Virus record (IMG/VR): IMGVR_UViG_3300044591_001583
Span: 1 to 44,114 of that record
Direction: 5' to 3' (one strand)
DNA from: a virus
Length of the DNA: 44,114 nucleotides
This document shows, in pieces, positions 32,301-40,532 of the stretch. The notes beneath the pieces are model-generated. The model was not told where the DNA came from, searched no databases, and worked only from the letters and a program-made list of their open reading frames with translations. Positions within the stretch are counted from its first letter, which is position 1. Each line of letters starts with the position of its first letter. The translations under genes were made by a program, and so were the position numbers.

Positions 32301-33873
32301 AATTTGGGTTTCTAAGTATGGTAATGATGATAATGGCGGAAAGACTGAGGGTGATGCAAAACTCACAATTGGTGCTGCTTGTGAGATTGCTGAACCAGGT
32401 GATACTGTTATGGTTCGTTCTGGTGTGTATTATGAAAATAATCCAATTGGATTAAGAACAGATGTATCTGTAAGTGGACAAGATTTAAGACTTGTTACTG
32501 TTGTCCCTAAAAATTTGGGTAAAGATGTTTTCCATGTAAGAAGAGGATGTCTGATTGAAAATATGAACTTTGCATGTGAAACTGGAGAATCGAATATTGG
32601 AGGAGGAGCACTAGCATTCCCACCAACAACTATTGATATTTTGGCAGGAAAATCTTATGGTGCAGTAACTGGATATACTGCACCTGGACCTGCAAATGAA
32701 GGACCAAGTGGAAGATGGAGATCTCCATATGTAAGAAACTGTACTAACTTTATGCCGTTTAGTATTGGTATGAAAATTGATGGAGATCATTCAGTTTCTT
32801 CTACAATTGGTGCAGATCTTAAATGTATGGTGTGCGATTCGTTCACACAATACAATGAAGCAGGTATTGGTGTTTCAATTACCAATAATGGATACGCACA
32901 GTTAGTCTCTATTTTCACAATTAACTGTGATAAGGCAATCTACGTTGATACTGGTGGACAATGTGATCTTACAAACTCCAACTCATCTTTTGGTAATTAT
33001 GGTCTTTATGCGGTTGGTTTAGGTAGAACAGAATTTACTGCAAAAGTAAATACATCTACATCTGCAGAAGAAGATACAATCGTCTTTAAAGAGGTAACTG
33101 ACGGAACTCAAGTAAGAAGACCTTATGATGGGCAGGCATTATGGTTTAAGATTAATCTTGCAAATTATAATACTGGTCAGACTGGAATTATTACTGCACC
33201 ACTACAACAATTAAATAAAATTAATATAATTAATACTATTCCTGGATATAGTCCAAGTGCTCCACCAGATGTTACCATTTATGATTATAATACCAATAGT
33301 GAAAATCCATTAGGCCCAGAGGGCATTATTGCAGAATTGTCTCCAACAATTAGTGACGCTGGAGAACTTATTGCCGTTGATGTTATTGGTAGTGGAAGAA
33401 ATTATCTCCCTTCTCAAGATATGAGAGTTAGAATTAATGGAGTTCCTACAAATAATTTGGTTGCGGTAATGGAACCAATTTATTATACTGTTTCTGAGGC
33501 GACACCTCCAACTAATTCTGGTATCACAACTGTTACTCTAAATGAATTTGTTCCATATCTTGTTTATGCTGAAGATGCAATTGATATGAGAAGAATTAGT
33601 CGCATTTTGACAAGTTCTCACTCTTTCGAATATATCGGTACTGGCACAGATATAAATACTTCAACTCCTTTGAAGGGTGCTGTGCCCATCAAAGAGAACG
33701 AAATTGTTGCTCTTGATGGCGCTCAAATACCTTACACAAGTACTGACCAAAAAGGTAATTTTAATATTGGTGAAGGTATTCAAGTAGATCAAACAACCGC
33801 AACAATTCGTGGAAGAGACTTTAGTAAAGCAATTCAAGCACAAGTAACACCTTTAATTCTTGCATTGAGATAA
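29365..33873 (+). CDS. Large repetitive tail fibre/baseplate structural protein
   Basis: A 1502-residue protein. Residues about 130-220 hold four 23-residue GIGNNSPQ-x-x-LDVTG repeats. Residues about 356-715 hold fifteen 24-residue repeats of the type TLDVTGITTLR-x-QLIV, ending KGPTNLEK or GGATSLAS. The C-terminal half contains a right-handed beta-helix-like region (LIWVSKYGNDDNGGKTEGDA; IAEPGDTVMVRSGVYYEN; HVRRGCLIENMNF), a pectin-lyase-type fold often used in receptor-binding or surface-modifying fibres. No catalytic residues can be set. It lies 1 base after the needle gene, so it is in the same transcript. Probably a trimeric fibre or wedge protein. Confidence 0.75.
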   Translation: MADILVTGQEAYFNEDAKFFKDVYVYGNLYALGQGGVGGVGGGNFSGSVVIPENLFVGGISTFVGKANFLSDVNIENLQVGILTVTKKFDVGVGGTVLTASIATGNIGIGTSIPREKVDIIGTTLISDKLGIGNNSPQQALDVTGTALISSRLGIGNNSPQESLDVSGSALISSRLGIGNNSPQQALDVTGIALISSRLGIGNNSPQYPLDVTGDARISSQLYDSTNSSGVIGAFLTKDAQGIKWTPFEPSFVEGIFVYNEDVLVSVSSFRGLNLKKGRGSGITTDPIQGFVNPTSPSIADVYVYDYWDNVEGTTTIYRNSYVGIGGSTPKFDLDVFGSVGISSLLIVGGATSLSSTLDVTGITTLRSQLIVKGPTNLEKTLDVTGITTLRSQLIVKGPTNLEQTLDVTGITTLRSQLIVKGPTNLEKTLDVTGITTLRDQLIVGGATSLASTLDVTGITTLRDQLIVGGATSLASTLDVTGITNLKDQLIVGGATSLASTLDVTGITTLRNQLIVGGATSLASTLDVTGITNLKDQLIVGGATSLASTLDVTGITTLRNQLIVKGPTILEQTLDVTGITTLRDQLIVKGPTILEQTLDVTGITTLRDQLIVGGATSLASTLDVTGITNLKDQLIVGGATSLASTLDVTGITTLRNQLIVKGTTNLEQTLDVIGITNLKDQLIVGGATSLASTLDVTGITTLRNQLIVDGATSLNSTLQVGVGGTVITTTGIGSVGIGTYNPEFDIDLANSVKFRKAIIDKNNKVGYDTNFYQTPRSVLTQVGIDTAGEIIGGRFFDAANMIRLNLDYIASEAVGYITSTDYKNPAFTLNSGDYTSCKDDIKDILKAITIDITKGGNVQSVGAGRAYHDGNTLFSIGITTTIATIGAAATVTKYVINNVSPPKSYQSGVGSIRQVRDLTLQEDNGSNTNSTGCSNVVSAIYTCAGIVTTIIGNGPNAVPINNPDGKVIWAPAGADSRNLIWVSKYGNDDNGGKTEGDAKLTIGAACEIAEPGDTVMVRSGVYYENNPIGLRTDVSVSGQDLRLVTVVPKNLGKDVFHVRRGCLIENMNFACETGESNIGGGALAFPPTTIDILAGKSYGAVTGYTAPGPANEGPSGRWRSPYVRNCTNFMPFSIGMKIDGDHSVSSTIGADLKCMVCDSFTQYNEAGIGVSITNNGYAQLVSIFTINCDKAIYVDTGGQCDLTNSNSSFGNYGLYAVGLGRTEFTAKVNTSTSAEEDTIVFKEVTDGTQVRRPYDGQALWFKINLANYNTGQTGIITAPLQQLNKINIINTIPGYSPSAPPDVTIYDYNTNSENPLGPEGIIAELSPTISDAGELIAVDVIGSGRNYLPSQDMRVRINGVPTNNLVAVMEPIYYTVSEATPPTNSGITTVTLNEFVPYLVYAEDAIDMRRISRILTSSHSFEYIGTGTDINTSTPLKGAVPIKENEIVALDGAQIPYTSTDQKGNFNIGEGIQVDQTTATIRGRDFSKAIQAQVTPLILALR
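29752..30023 (+). repeat. Four 69-bp coding repeats (GIGNNSPQ type)
   Basis: Four tandem copies of a 23-codon unit, protein consensus LGIGNNSPQQALDVTG followed by TALISSR. Copies two and four diverge (ESLDVSG; YPLDVTG). The same GIGT-S-I-P-x-E-x-L/V-x-I-x-G module occurs once near 34953 in the collagen-like fibre. Confidence 0.75.
30430..31512 (+). repeat. Fifteen 72-bp coding repeats (TLDVTGITTLR type)
   Basis: About 15 tandem copies of a 24-codon unit. Two sequence classes alternate irregularly: KGPTNLE(K/Q) and GGATSLAS, combined with R-S-Q, R-D-Q, R-N-Q or K-D-Q. Blocks are nearly identical at DNA level, so copy number probably changes by slippage or recombination. Confidence 0.85.
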
Positions 33874-33876
33874 AAA

Positions 33877-34530
33877 ATGGCAGTCGCACCAGTTAATAGA
33901 TTTTTAACATTTTCAGTTCCTGTTGCTCCTGGAGAACAGGTAATTTATTCAACTCCTGTAGGCGTATCTGCAATTCTTTTGTATGCTCAAGTTTCAAATG
34001 TTGGATTGAATACATATCCTACAATTACATTTACACATAGAAGAAAAACTAATAGAACTGGAAATATAAGAAATACTAAAATTGTTAAAAATGCAGAAAT
34101 TCCACCAGAAGATGCGTTAGTAATTATAGATGGTAGATATGTTTTGGAAAGAACAGCACTTATTTCAGATTCTATTGTGATTCAAGGATCTCAAGCAGGT
34201 ATTGTTTCAGTTTATGATTGTACATATAATAATATAACAGGAGTAACTACTGTTACTACTTATGAAAATCATAATTTTTCTGTAGGCGATGAAATTACGA
34301 TGGCGGGTTTAGCGTTCACATGCAGTTCAAGTCCCACTATTGGAATTACTACTACAATATTTCCATCCCCACAATCTTCTTTTACAGTAACTAATGTAGG
34401 AACTTCAACAGTATTTACAACGAATACTGGAGTCATTGCTGGTATTGCTCATACATATGTTAGTGGAGGAAAAGTGGGACCATTACAAATGGAGTTTACT
34501 TGCAGTATTCTTGAAAATAGTAATGTATAA
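33877..34530 (+). CDS. Small structural protein of the fibre cluster, unknown
   Basis: A 217-residue beta-rich protein starting MAVAPVNRFLTFSVPVAPGE and continuing QVIYSTPVGVSAILLYAQVS. The middle (about residues 128-195) has NITGVTTVTTYENHNFSVGDEITMAGL and Thr/Ser-rich strands, a pattern common in cyanophage virion proteins. It lies 3 bases after the large repeat protein and 3 bases before the collagen-like fibre. It may be a connector or fibre-attachment protein, by context only. Confidence 0.7.
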   Translation: MAVAPVNRFLTFSVPVAPGEQVIYSTPVGVSAILLYAQVSNVGLNTYPTITFTHRRKTNRTGNIRNTKIVKNAEIPPEDALVIIDGRYVLERTALISDSIVIQGSQAGIVSVYDCTYNNITGVTTVTTYENHNFSVGDEITMAGLAFTCSSSPTIGITTTIFPSPQSSFTVTNVGTSTVFTTNTGVIAGIAHTYVSGGKVGPLQMEFTCSILENSNV

Positions 34531-34533
34531 AAG

Positions 34534-37500
34534 ATGACAAGATATATAAGTGGAAAAAAGAGGGTAACTCCTTTTTTAGGACTGAGTACAAACCGAAACA
34601 GATATCTTGGATTAGAACAAGCAGAACCTAATCTTGGATATCCTGGAGAAAAGATAGTACCTGGATCGTCAGTATATTATTCTTTAGTAACAATTAATAA
34701 TGGAACAGTATACGACAGATATTGGATAGAACCTGGAATATATGTTCAAGATGAAAATAATCTTATAGGTGTAGGTAATACTTTTTCTAAATTAAATTTT
34801 GTTGGAGCTGCTGTTACTGTAACTGGTGAAGGAAGTACGGCAAAAATTACTATTTTTGCTCCAGGAGATGAAAAGCAAGTTATTTTTAACAATTCTGGGG
34901 AATTTGCTGGAGCATCTCAATTATATTATGATAACTCAACAAATAAAGTTGGGATAGGTACTTCAATACCAACTGAAAGTTTACATATTCAAGGTTCATT
35001 TAGAATTACTGGAGAATTTAGAGATTCTCTGAACCAAGTAGGTGCGGCTAAATCAGTTTTATTATCTACAGGATATGGCGTTATTTGGTCAGATTATGTT
35101 CAAGGTGTGCAGGGTACTCAAGGAACTCAAGGTACTCAAGGTACTCAAGGTACTCAAGGTACTCAAGGTACTCAGGGCAATCAAGGTATTCAAGGACTTC
35201 AAGGTACTCAGGGCAATCAAGGTAATCAAGGTATTCAAGGACCACAAGGAACTCAAGGACTTCAAGGTACTCAGGGTCTTCAGGGAACTCAAGGTCTTCA
35301 GGGAACTCAAGGTACTCAGGGTACTCAGGGTAATCAAGGTATTCAAGGACCTCAAGGACTTCAAGGTACTCAGGGTAATCAAGGACTTCAAGGTACTCAA
35401 GGTATTCAAGGTATTCAAGGACCTCAAGGTACTCAGGGACTTCAAGGTAATCAAGGAATTCAAGGAGAACAAGGTATTCAAGGAACACAAGGACCACAAG
35501 GTCTTCAAGGTACTCAAGGTCTTCAAGGTAGTGGAGGACAAGGACCACAGGGTTCTCAAGGACTAAGTGTTCAGGGACCAATAGGTAAAGAAGGCACATC
35601 AGTTACAATTGTTGGTAGTGTTCCCTCTGTTACAACATCTAGTCCTCATACTACATTAACGGCCGATGATACAATTTATCCTTGGTATCCGCCATCAACT
35701 GGAAATGGTGTACTGGCAGATGATACTGGACGCTTATGGGTTTATAGTGGTACTAATTGGGTAGATGTTGGACTTATTCGAGGACCTCAGGGAATTCAGG
35801 GTGCTCTAGGTACTCAGGGTAATCAAGGAATTCAAGGATCTCAAGGACTTCAAGGAACTCAAGGAACACAAGGATTGCAGGGATCTCAAGGATTTCAAGG
35901 TACTCAGGGTAATCAAGGACTTCAAGGTACTCAGGGTAATCAAGGTATTCAAGGACCACAAGGAACTCAAGGACTTCAAGGTACTCAAGGAGAGCAAGGT
36001 ACTCAGGGCAATCAAGGAATTCAAGGATCTCAAGGTATTCAAGGAGAACAAGGTATTCAGGGAGGACAAGGACTTCAAGGTGATGGAGGACAAGGACTTC
36101 AAGGAACTCAAGGAACTCAAGGTCTTCAAGGAATTCAAGGATCTCAGGGACCACAGGGACTTCAAGGAACTCAAGGAACTCAGGGAACTCAGGGTTTTCA
36201 AGGAACACAAGGACCACAAGGAACTCAAGGACTTCAAGGATCACAAGGTACTCAAAGTACCCAAGGCACTCAAGGACTTCAAGGTACTCAAGGACTTCAA
36301 GGTATTAAAGGTAATCAAGGACCTCAAGGACCTCAAGGCACTCAAGGTTATTATGGTGGTGAAGGATCTCAAGGTTCTCAAGGACTTCAAGGTTCTCAAG
36401 GAACTCAAGGAAGGCAGGGACTTCAAGGACTCCAGGGTATTCAAGGTTCACAAGGTATTCAAGGTTATGGTGGAGAAACGGGTTTTCAAGGTTCTCAAGG
36501 TCTTCAAGGCATTAAAGGAGATCAAGGTACACAAGGACTTCAAGGTACACAAGGACTTCAAGGTACACAAGGACTTCAAGGTACACAAGGACTTCAAGGT
36601 ACTCAAGGTGGAGGAGGGCAAGGACTTCAAGGTACACAAGGTACTCAAGGTACTCAAGGAAGACAAGGATTACAGGGATCTCAAGGATTTCAAGGAATTC
36701 AAGGTGGAAAAGCTGATCAAGGTGCTCAAGGAGTTCAAGGTGGTGGATCTCAAGGACTTCAAGGTACTAGGGGTAATCAAGGTGCTCAAGGACTTCAAGG
36801 TTCTCAAGGAATACAGGGATTACAAGGGACTCAAGGTCTTCAAGGACTTCAAGGTACACAAGGTACTCAAGGTACTCAAGGAAGACAAGGACTTCAAGGA
36901 AGGCAGGGACTTCAAGGCGAAAAAGGTGACCAAGGACCTCAAGGACTTCAAGGTTATGGTGGAGAAACGGGACTTCAAGGTTCGCAAGGAACTCAAGGAA
37001 GACAAGGAACTCAAGGACTTCAAGGTGCTCAAGGTAATCAAGGAACTCAAGGACATCAAGGACTTCAAGGACTTCAGGGAACTCAAGGTACTCAAGGCAC
37101 TCAAGGAAGACAAGGACTTCAAGGAAGACAAGGACTTCAAGGTGAAAAGGGTGATCAAGGGCCTCAAGGTACTCAAGGAACACAAGGAATTCAAGGTACT
37201 CAAGGAAGACAAGGACTTCAAGGTACTCAAGGAGATCAAGGTACTCAAGGAAGACAAGGACTTCAAGGAACGCAGGGACTTCAAGGTGAAAAGGGTATTC
37301 AAGGAGATCAAGGAACTCAAGGACTTCAAGGTACACAAGGACTTCAAGGTACTCAAGGATCACAAGGTACTCAAGGACTTCAGGGAACACAAGGAACTCA
37401 AGGACTTCAAGGCACTCAAGGAGATCAAGGTACACAAGGACTTCAAGGTACTCAAGGACTTCAAGGTACTCTAGGTACTCAAGGAGTTCAAGGAGTTCAA

Positions 37501-38601
37501 GGAATTTCTGGAGAATCTTTTAATCAAGGAACTCAAGGTACTCAAGGAGATCAAGGTACTCAAGGATCACAAGGTACTCAAGGACTTCAAGGTACTCAAG
37601 GACTTCAAGGTACTCAAGGACTTCAAAGTACTCAAGGTACTCAAGGAAGACAAGGACTTCAAGGTACTAGAGGTGATCAAGGAGTTCAAGGAGTTCAAGG
37701 TATTCGTGGAGCATATGATGCTCAAGGAACTCAAGGAACTCAAGGAAGGCAGGGGCTTCAAGGTGAAAAAGGTGATCAAGGAACACAAGGACTTCAAGGA
37801 AGAGGCGCCCAAGGACTTCAAGGTACTCAAGGACTTCAAGGTGAAAAGGGTATTCAAGGAGATCAAGGTACTCAAGGAAGACAAGGACTTCAAGGAAGAC
37901 AAGGACTTCAAGGTGAAAAGGGTGATCAAGGAATTCAAGGACTTCAAGGACGAGGTGCTCAAGGACTTCAAGGAACTCAAGGAACTCAAGGACTTCAAGG
38001 TGAAAAAGGTGATCAAGGAATTCAAGGACTTCAAGGAAGAGGCGCCCAAGGAACTCAAGGAACTCAAGGACTTCAAGGTGAAAAAGGTGATCAAGGAACT
38101 CAAGGAAGAAGCGTTCAAGGAATTCAAGGTGGTTTTGGTAGTGATGGTACTAAAGGAGATCAAGGGACTCAAGGAATTCAAGGGACAGGTTTTCAAGGTG
38201 CTCAAGGAAGATCGACTCAAGGACTTCAAGGTGGTGGTGGACAAGGAGCTCAAGGACTTCAAGGTCCTCCAGGAACTGGTGCTGCCAATGCAGATAAAAC
38301 AAATGTTTTAAAAGTAAGTGATAATCAATTATATTATCCATCATTTGTACTTGGAGAAGGGATCCAACAAACTAATATTAAACTTGATACACCAAAACTT
38401 ACTTACAATCCTTCTACTGGAGAATTTTCTACTGGAGGACCATTTACTGTGTCCAATAAACCATTCTTCCGTAATGTTCCGATTTTAAATGAGAATTATA
38501 CTATAACTTCCGCTTATAATGAAATGAGTGTTGGACCAATTCGAATAAATAGTGGATATACAGTAACAGTTCAGAGTGGCGCTCGTTGGTCAATTGTATA
38601 A
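34534..38601 (+). CDS. Giant collagen-like tail fibre protein
   Basis: A 1355-residue protein. Residues 1-189 form a globular head with a GIGTSIPTESLHIQGSF module. Two collagen-like Gly-X-Y blocks follow (about residues 190-352 and 416-1248), separated by a globular insert (TLTADDTIYPWYPPSTGNGV; LWVYSGTNWVDVGLI). The triplets are mostly GTQ, GLQ, GIQ and GPQ, with Gln at Y in place of hydroxyproline. The C-terminal 107 residues (from about 1249) form a non-repetitive tip. Gly-X-Y repeats form trimeric triple helices in phage fibres. About 330 triplets would make a long, semi-rigid rod. Function: probably host recognition or a whisker-like fibre. Confidence 0.85.
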   Translation: MTRYISGKKRVTPFLGLSTNRNRYLGLEQAEPNLGYPGEKIVPGSSVYYSLVTINNGTVYDRYWIEPGIYVQDENNLIGVGNTFSKLNFVGAAVTVTGEGSTAKITIFAPGDEKQVIFNNSGEFAGASQLYYDNSTNKVGIGTSIPTESLHIQGSFRITGEFRDSLNQVGAAKSVLLSTGYGVIWSDYVQGVQGTQGTQGTQGTQGTQGTQGTQGNQGIQGLQGTQGNQGNQGIQGPQGTQGLQGTQGLQGTQGLQGTQGTQGTQGNQGIQGPQGLQGTQGNQGLQGTQGIQGIQGPQGTQGLQGNQGIQGEQGIQGTQGPQGLQGTQGLQGSGGQGPQGSQGLSVQGPIGKEGTSVTIVGSVPSVTTSSPHTTLTADDTIYPWYPPSTGNGVLADDTGRLWVYSGTNWVDVGLIRGPQGIQGALGTQGNQGIQGSQGLQGTQGTQGLQGSQGFQGTQGNQGLQGTQGNQGIQGPQGTQGLQGTQGEQGTQGNQGIQGSQGIQGEQGIQGGQGLQGDGGQGLQGTQGTQGLQGIQGSQGPQGLQGTQGTQGTQGFQGTQGPQGTQGLQGSQGTQSTQGTQGLQGTQGLQGIKGNQGPQGPQGTQGYYGGEGSQGSQGLQGSQGTQGRQGLQGLQGIQGSQGIQGYGGETGFQGSQGLQGIKGDQGTQGLQGTQGLQGTQGLQGTQGLQGTQGGGGQGLQGTQGTQGTQGRQGLQGSQGFQGIQGGKADQGAQGVQGGGSQGLQGTRGNQGAQGLQGSQGIQGLQGTQGLQGLQGTQGTQGTQGRQGLQGRQGLQGEKGDQGPQGLQGYGGETGLQGSQGTQGRQGTQGLQGAQGNQGTQGHQGLQGLQGTQGTQGTQGRQGLQGRQGLQGEKGDQGPQGTQGTQGIQGTQGRQGLQGTQGDQGTQGRQGLQGTQGLQGEKGIQGDQGTQGLQGTQGLQGTQGSQGTQGLQGTQGTQGLQGTQGDQGTQGLQGTQGLQGTLGTQGVQGVQGISGESFNQGTQGTQGDQGTQGSQGTQGLQGTQGLQGTQGLQSTQGTQGRQGLQGTRGDQGVQGVQGIRGAYDAQGTQGTQGRQGLQGEKGDQGTQGLQGRGAQGLQGTQGLQGEKGIQGDQGTQGRQGLQGRQGLQGEKGDQGIQGLQGRGAQGLQGTQGTQGLQGEKGDQGIQGLQGRGAQGTQGTQGLQGEKGDQGTQGRSVQGIQGGFGSDGTKGDQGTQGIQGTGFQGAQGRSTQGLQGGGGQGAQGLQGPPGTGAANADKTNVLKVSDNQLYYPSFVLGEGIQQTNIKLDTPKLTYNPSTGEFSTGGPFTVSNKPFFRNVPILNENYTITSAYNEMSVGPIRINSGYTVTVQSGARWSIV
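35101..38277 (+). repeat. Gly-X-Gln collagen-type coding repeat
   Basis: Low-complexity 9-base periodic DNA built from GGTACTCAA, GGACTTCAA, GGAACTCAA and variants, coding Gly-Thr-Gln and Gly-Leu-Gln. It is broken at about 35590-35780 by a globular insert. The 9-base period leaves long stop-free frames in all other frames on both strands, which are artefacts. Confidence 0.95.
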
Positions 38602-38607
38602 GACATT

Positions 38608-39117
38608 ATGAGTACATTAATACTAGATCAAATTCAATCACTTGACGGAAGAGCAATCCTGAATAATACTGGTAGCATTCTTCAAGTAATTACTGCAACG
38701 AAAGACAACACTTCATCAACAACATCGACAGATTATGTTGATATTGGCGGATTAAGTCTTTCAATAGTTCCATATTCACTTAGTAGTAAAATTTTAATAT
38801 TTTTTAATCTTAGTGTTGGTCAATCGGAAAATTCTACAGTATTTTTTAAATTAGTTAGAAATTCTACTGATATTCTTTTCGGAAAAACCACATCTTCTAA
38901 TGGTAGTCAAACTTCAAATATAAATTATAGTAGTAGTACCACAGCATTCTCTCAAAATTATCTAGATTCTCCAAACAGCATATATTCAACCACATATAAA
39001 ATTCAATGGGCAACGGAAAATTCATCTCTTGCCTTTATTAATAGAACGACATCTATAGAACAAAATACAGAAACATCATTAATATCCACAATTACATTGA
39101 TGGAGGTATCTGCATAA
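38608..39117 (+). CDS. Small tail fibre/receptor-binding-like structural protein
   Basis: A 169-residue beta-rich protein starting STLILDQIQSLDGRAILNNTG, a typical cyanophage fibre N terminus. The body (LSLSIVPYSLSSKILIFFNL; STVFFKLVRNSTDILFGK; TEN-SSLAFINRTTSIE) has a jelly-roll-like run of alternating hydrophobic strands. This N terminus (S-T-L-x-L) is echoed by the collar protein at 39563 (STLQLGNNVIISG). It lies in the fibre cluster; exact role unknown. The stop overlaps the next start by one base. Confidence 0.65.
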   Translation: MSTLILDQIQSLDGRAILNNTGSILQVITATKDNTSSTTSTDYVDIGGLSLSIVPYSLSSKILIFFNLSVGQSENSTVFFKLVRNSTDILFGKTTSSNGSQTSNINYSSSTTAFSQNYLDSPNSIYSTTYKIQWATENSSLAFINRTTSIEQNTETSLISTITLMEVSA

Positions 39118-39566
39118 TGGATATTTACAGAGCACTTTTATCATTAAGACCAGGAGCAAAATGGCATCTTGATGGGAATGATTATTCTAATATTCAATGG
39201 TTAGAATTGTCAGAAATATTAGGTGGTCAATCTCAACCAACTAAAGAAGAGGTAATAGCAGAAATAGAAAGACTTCGAGTAGAATATGAAAGTAAAGAAT
39301 ATCAACGACTTAGAGAAGCAGAATATCCTTCCTTTGCCGACCAATTTGATCTTCTATATCATGGTGGATATGATGCTTGGAAAGAAAAAATAAATATGAT
39401 AAAATCATCATATCCAAAACCTGTGCAGGAAGAAAATACTAATCAAGATTCCTCTCCAGACATGATTTTAGAAAATCCTGAAGTTTTATCTGTTCAAGAA
39501 GATACTATTATTGAACAGATAGTAAATGATTCTTCTATAGATTCAAATGTGGAGAATGAAACATGA
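39117..39566 (+). CDS. Putative tail fibre assembly chaperone
   Basis: A 149-residue acidic protein. The segment VEYESKEYQRLREAEYPSFADQFDLLYHGGYDAWKEKI (about residues 56-92, quoted here only in outline: Y-Q-x-x-R-x-x-x-YP-S-x-x-D-Q-x-D-L-L-Y-H-G) is the XkdW-like/tail-fibre chaperone pattern. The C terminus (ENTNQDSSPDMILENPE) is disordered and acidic. It overlaps the collar gene by 4 bases. Such small proteins assist folding or attachment of the adjacent fibres. Confidence 0.65.
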   Translation: MDIYRALLSLRPGAKWHLDGNDYSNIQWLELSEILGGQSQPTKEEVIAEIERLRVEYESKEYQRLREAEYPSFADQFDLLYHGGYDAWKEKINMIKSSYPKPVQEENTNQDSSPDMILENPEVLSVQEDTIIEQIVNDSSIDSNVENET

Positions 39567-40093
39567 GTACATTACAACTTGGTAATAATGTTATTATTTC
39601 TGGAAGTGGAAGTGCTAGTCCTGCAGGGAATACTACAGGTGGATCAATTGTTGGAATTTATAGTGCAGAAGGTATTATTCCAACTGGATCTGTCATTTAT
39701 ACTGCAACAAATATTGCTGGTACAGCAAAGGTTCCAGATGGTTACTTACCCTGTAATGGAGCTATAGTTAGTAGGGTAGATTATTCAAAATTATATGAGG
39801 CTCTTGGTTCACCAACTACATCAAACGCATTGTGGAATCTGGGTGCAATTGGTGGATTTCCTGGAACTGGTGCTATCAATTATCTTACTTCACCTGTACC
39901 AAATTCAACTCAGTTTCGTTTACCATATTTAAGTGGTGTTTTTATTCGTTGTTGGTCTGGACCAGGTGATTTTACATTGGATAGTTCTGGAGGATCAGGA
40001 CGAGTATTTGGTTCGTTTAAAACGGATATAATACCATCCACAGTTTCAACTACAAGTGGAAGTATTGCTCTTATGGCCATTATAAAATATTAA
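39563..40093 (+). CDS. Phage tail collar-domain protein
   Basis: The 176-residue protein contains the tail-collar (microcystin-dependent protein) pattern: VPDGYLPCNGAIVSRVDYSK (about residues 57-76) followed by LYEALGSP and FRLPYLSGVFIRCWSGPGD. The P-x-G-Y/W-L-x-C-N/D-G and F-x-L-P-x-L-x-G-x-F-I/V-R blocks are standard. Collar domains sit at the distal part of fibres. The gene starts inside the preceding stop (ATGA). Confidence 0.85.
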   Translation: MSTLQLGNNVIISGSGSASPAGNTTGGSIVGIYSAEGIIPTGSVIYTATNIAGTAKVPDGYLPCNGAIVSRVDYSKLYEALGSPTTSNALWNLGAIGGFPGTGAINYLTSPVPNSTQFRLPYLSGVFIRCWSGPGDFTLDSSGGSGRVFGSFKTDIIPSTVSTTSGSIALMAIIKY

Positions 40094-40100
40094 TAAACAT

Positions 40101-40511
40101 ATGAAAGCTTATCATTTTAATTTAAATTATGGATACTATACTGGTGAAAGTGATGCATTTGAATCTCCAAGAAGACGTGGAGATTATTTAATTCCACTTT
40201 TTGCCACAGATATAAAACCACCAGAATGTGAACTTGGTAAAATACAAATTTTTAATGGAACTTCCTGGGATATTGTTGATGATAAAAGAGGAATTTATTA
40301 TTCTACTCAGACAAAAGAAATAATTATAAATGATAACCCATTAAAAGTACCAAAAAATTCAACAAAGGAACAACCACCAGAAGTTCCAGAGGGTCATTCT
40401 TTGACTTGGAATGATGGATGGGTTCTTCAAAAACTTACTATTCAACAAAAATTAGAATCTCTTGGATTAACTGTTGATGATTTAAAGATTCTTTTAGGTA
40501 TCTCACCATAA
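40101..40511 (+). CDS. Tail fibre assembly-like protein (Tfa type)
   Basis: A 136-residue protein whose N terminus (YHFNLNYGYYTGESDAFESP, then GDYLIPLFATDIKPPECELG) and IFNGTSWDIVDDKRG match the Tfa/gp38 assembly chaperone pattern: a small beta domain followed by A-T-x-x-x-P-P and N-G-x-x-W-x-x-V-x-D-x-R-G. The C terminus is helical (LTIQQKLESLGLTVDDLKIL). It probably helps trimerise one of the adjacent fibres. Confidence 0.75.
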   Translation: MKAYHFNLNYGYYTGESDAFESPRRRGDYLIPLFATDIKPPECELGKIQIFNGTSWDIVDDKRGIYYSTQTKEIIINDNPLKVPKNSTKEQPPEVPEGHSLTWNDGWVLQKLTIQQKLESLGLTVDDLKILLGISP

Positions 40512-40514
40512 ATA
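40508..40514 (+). promoter_or_regulatory. Late promoter box ATAAATA
   Basis: ATAAATA overlaps the stop of the preceding gene and is 18 bases before the ATG at 40533, with AAGGAA (40521-40526) as ribosome site between. It would give separate late expression of the S74 protein and distal fibre. Confidence 0.6.
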
Positions 40515-40532
40515 CAAAAAAAGGAACTTATT

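Noticed and set aside
35042-38344. Long reading frames antisense and out of frame to the collagen-like gene, rich in Leu/Ser, Leu/Glu or Lys/Val
   Set aside because: They arise because the 9-base periodic repeat has no stops in several frames. They start within the repeat, have no ribosome sites and mirror its periodicity.
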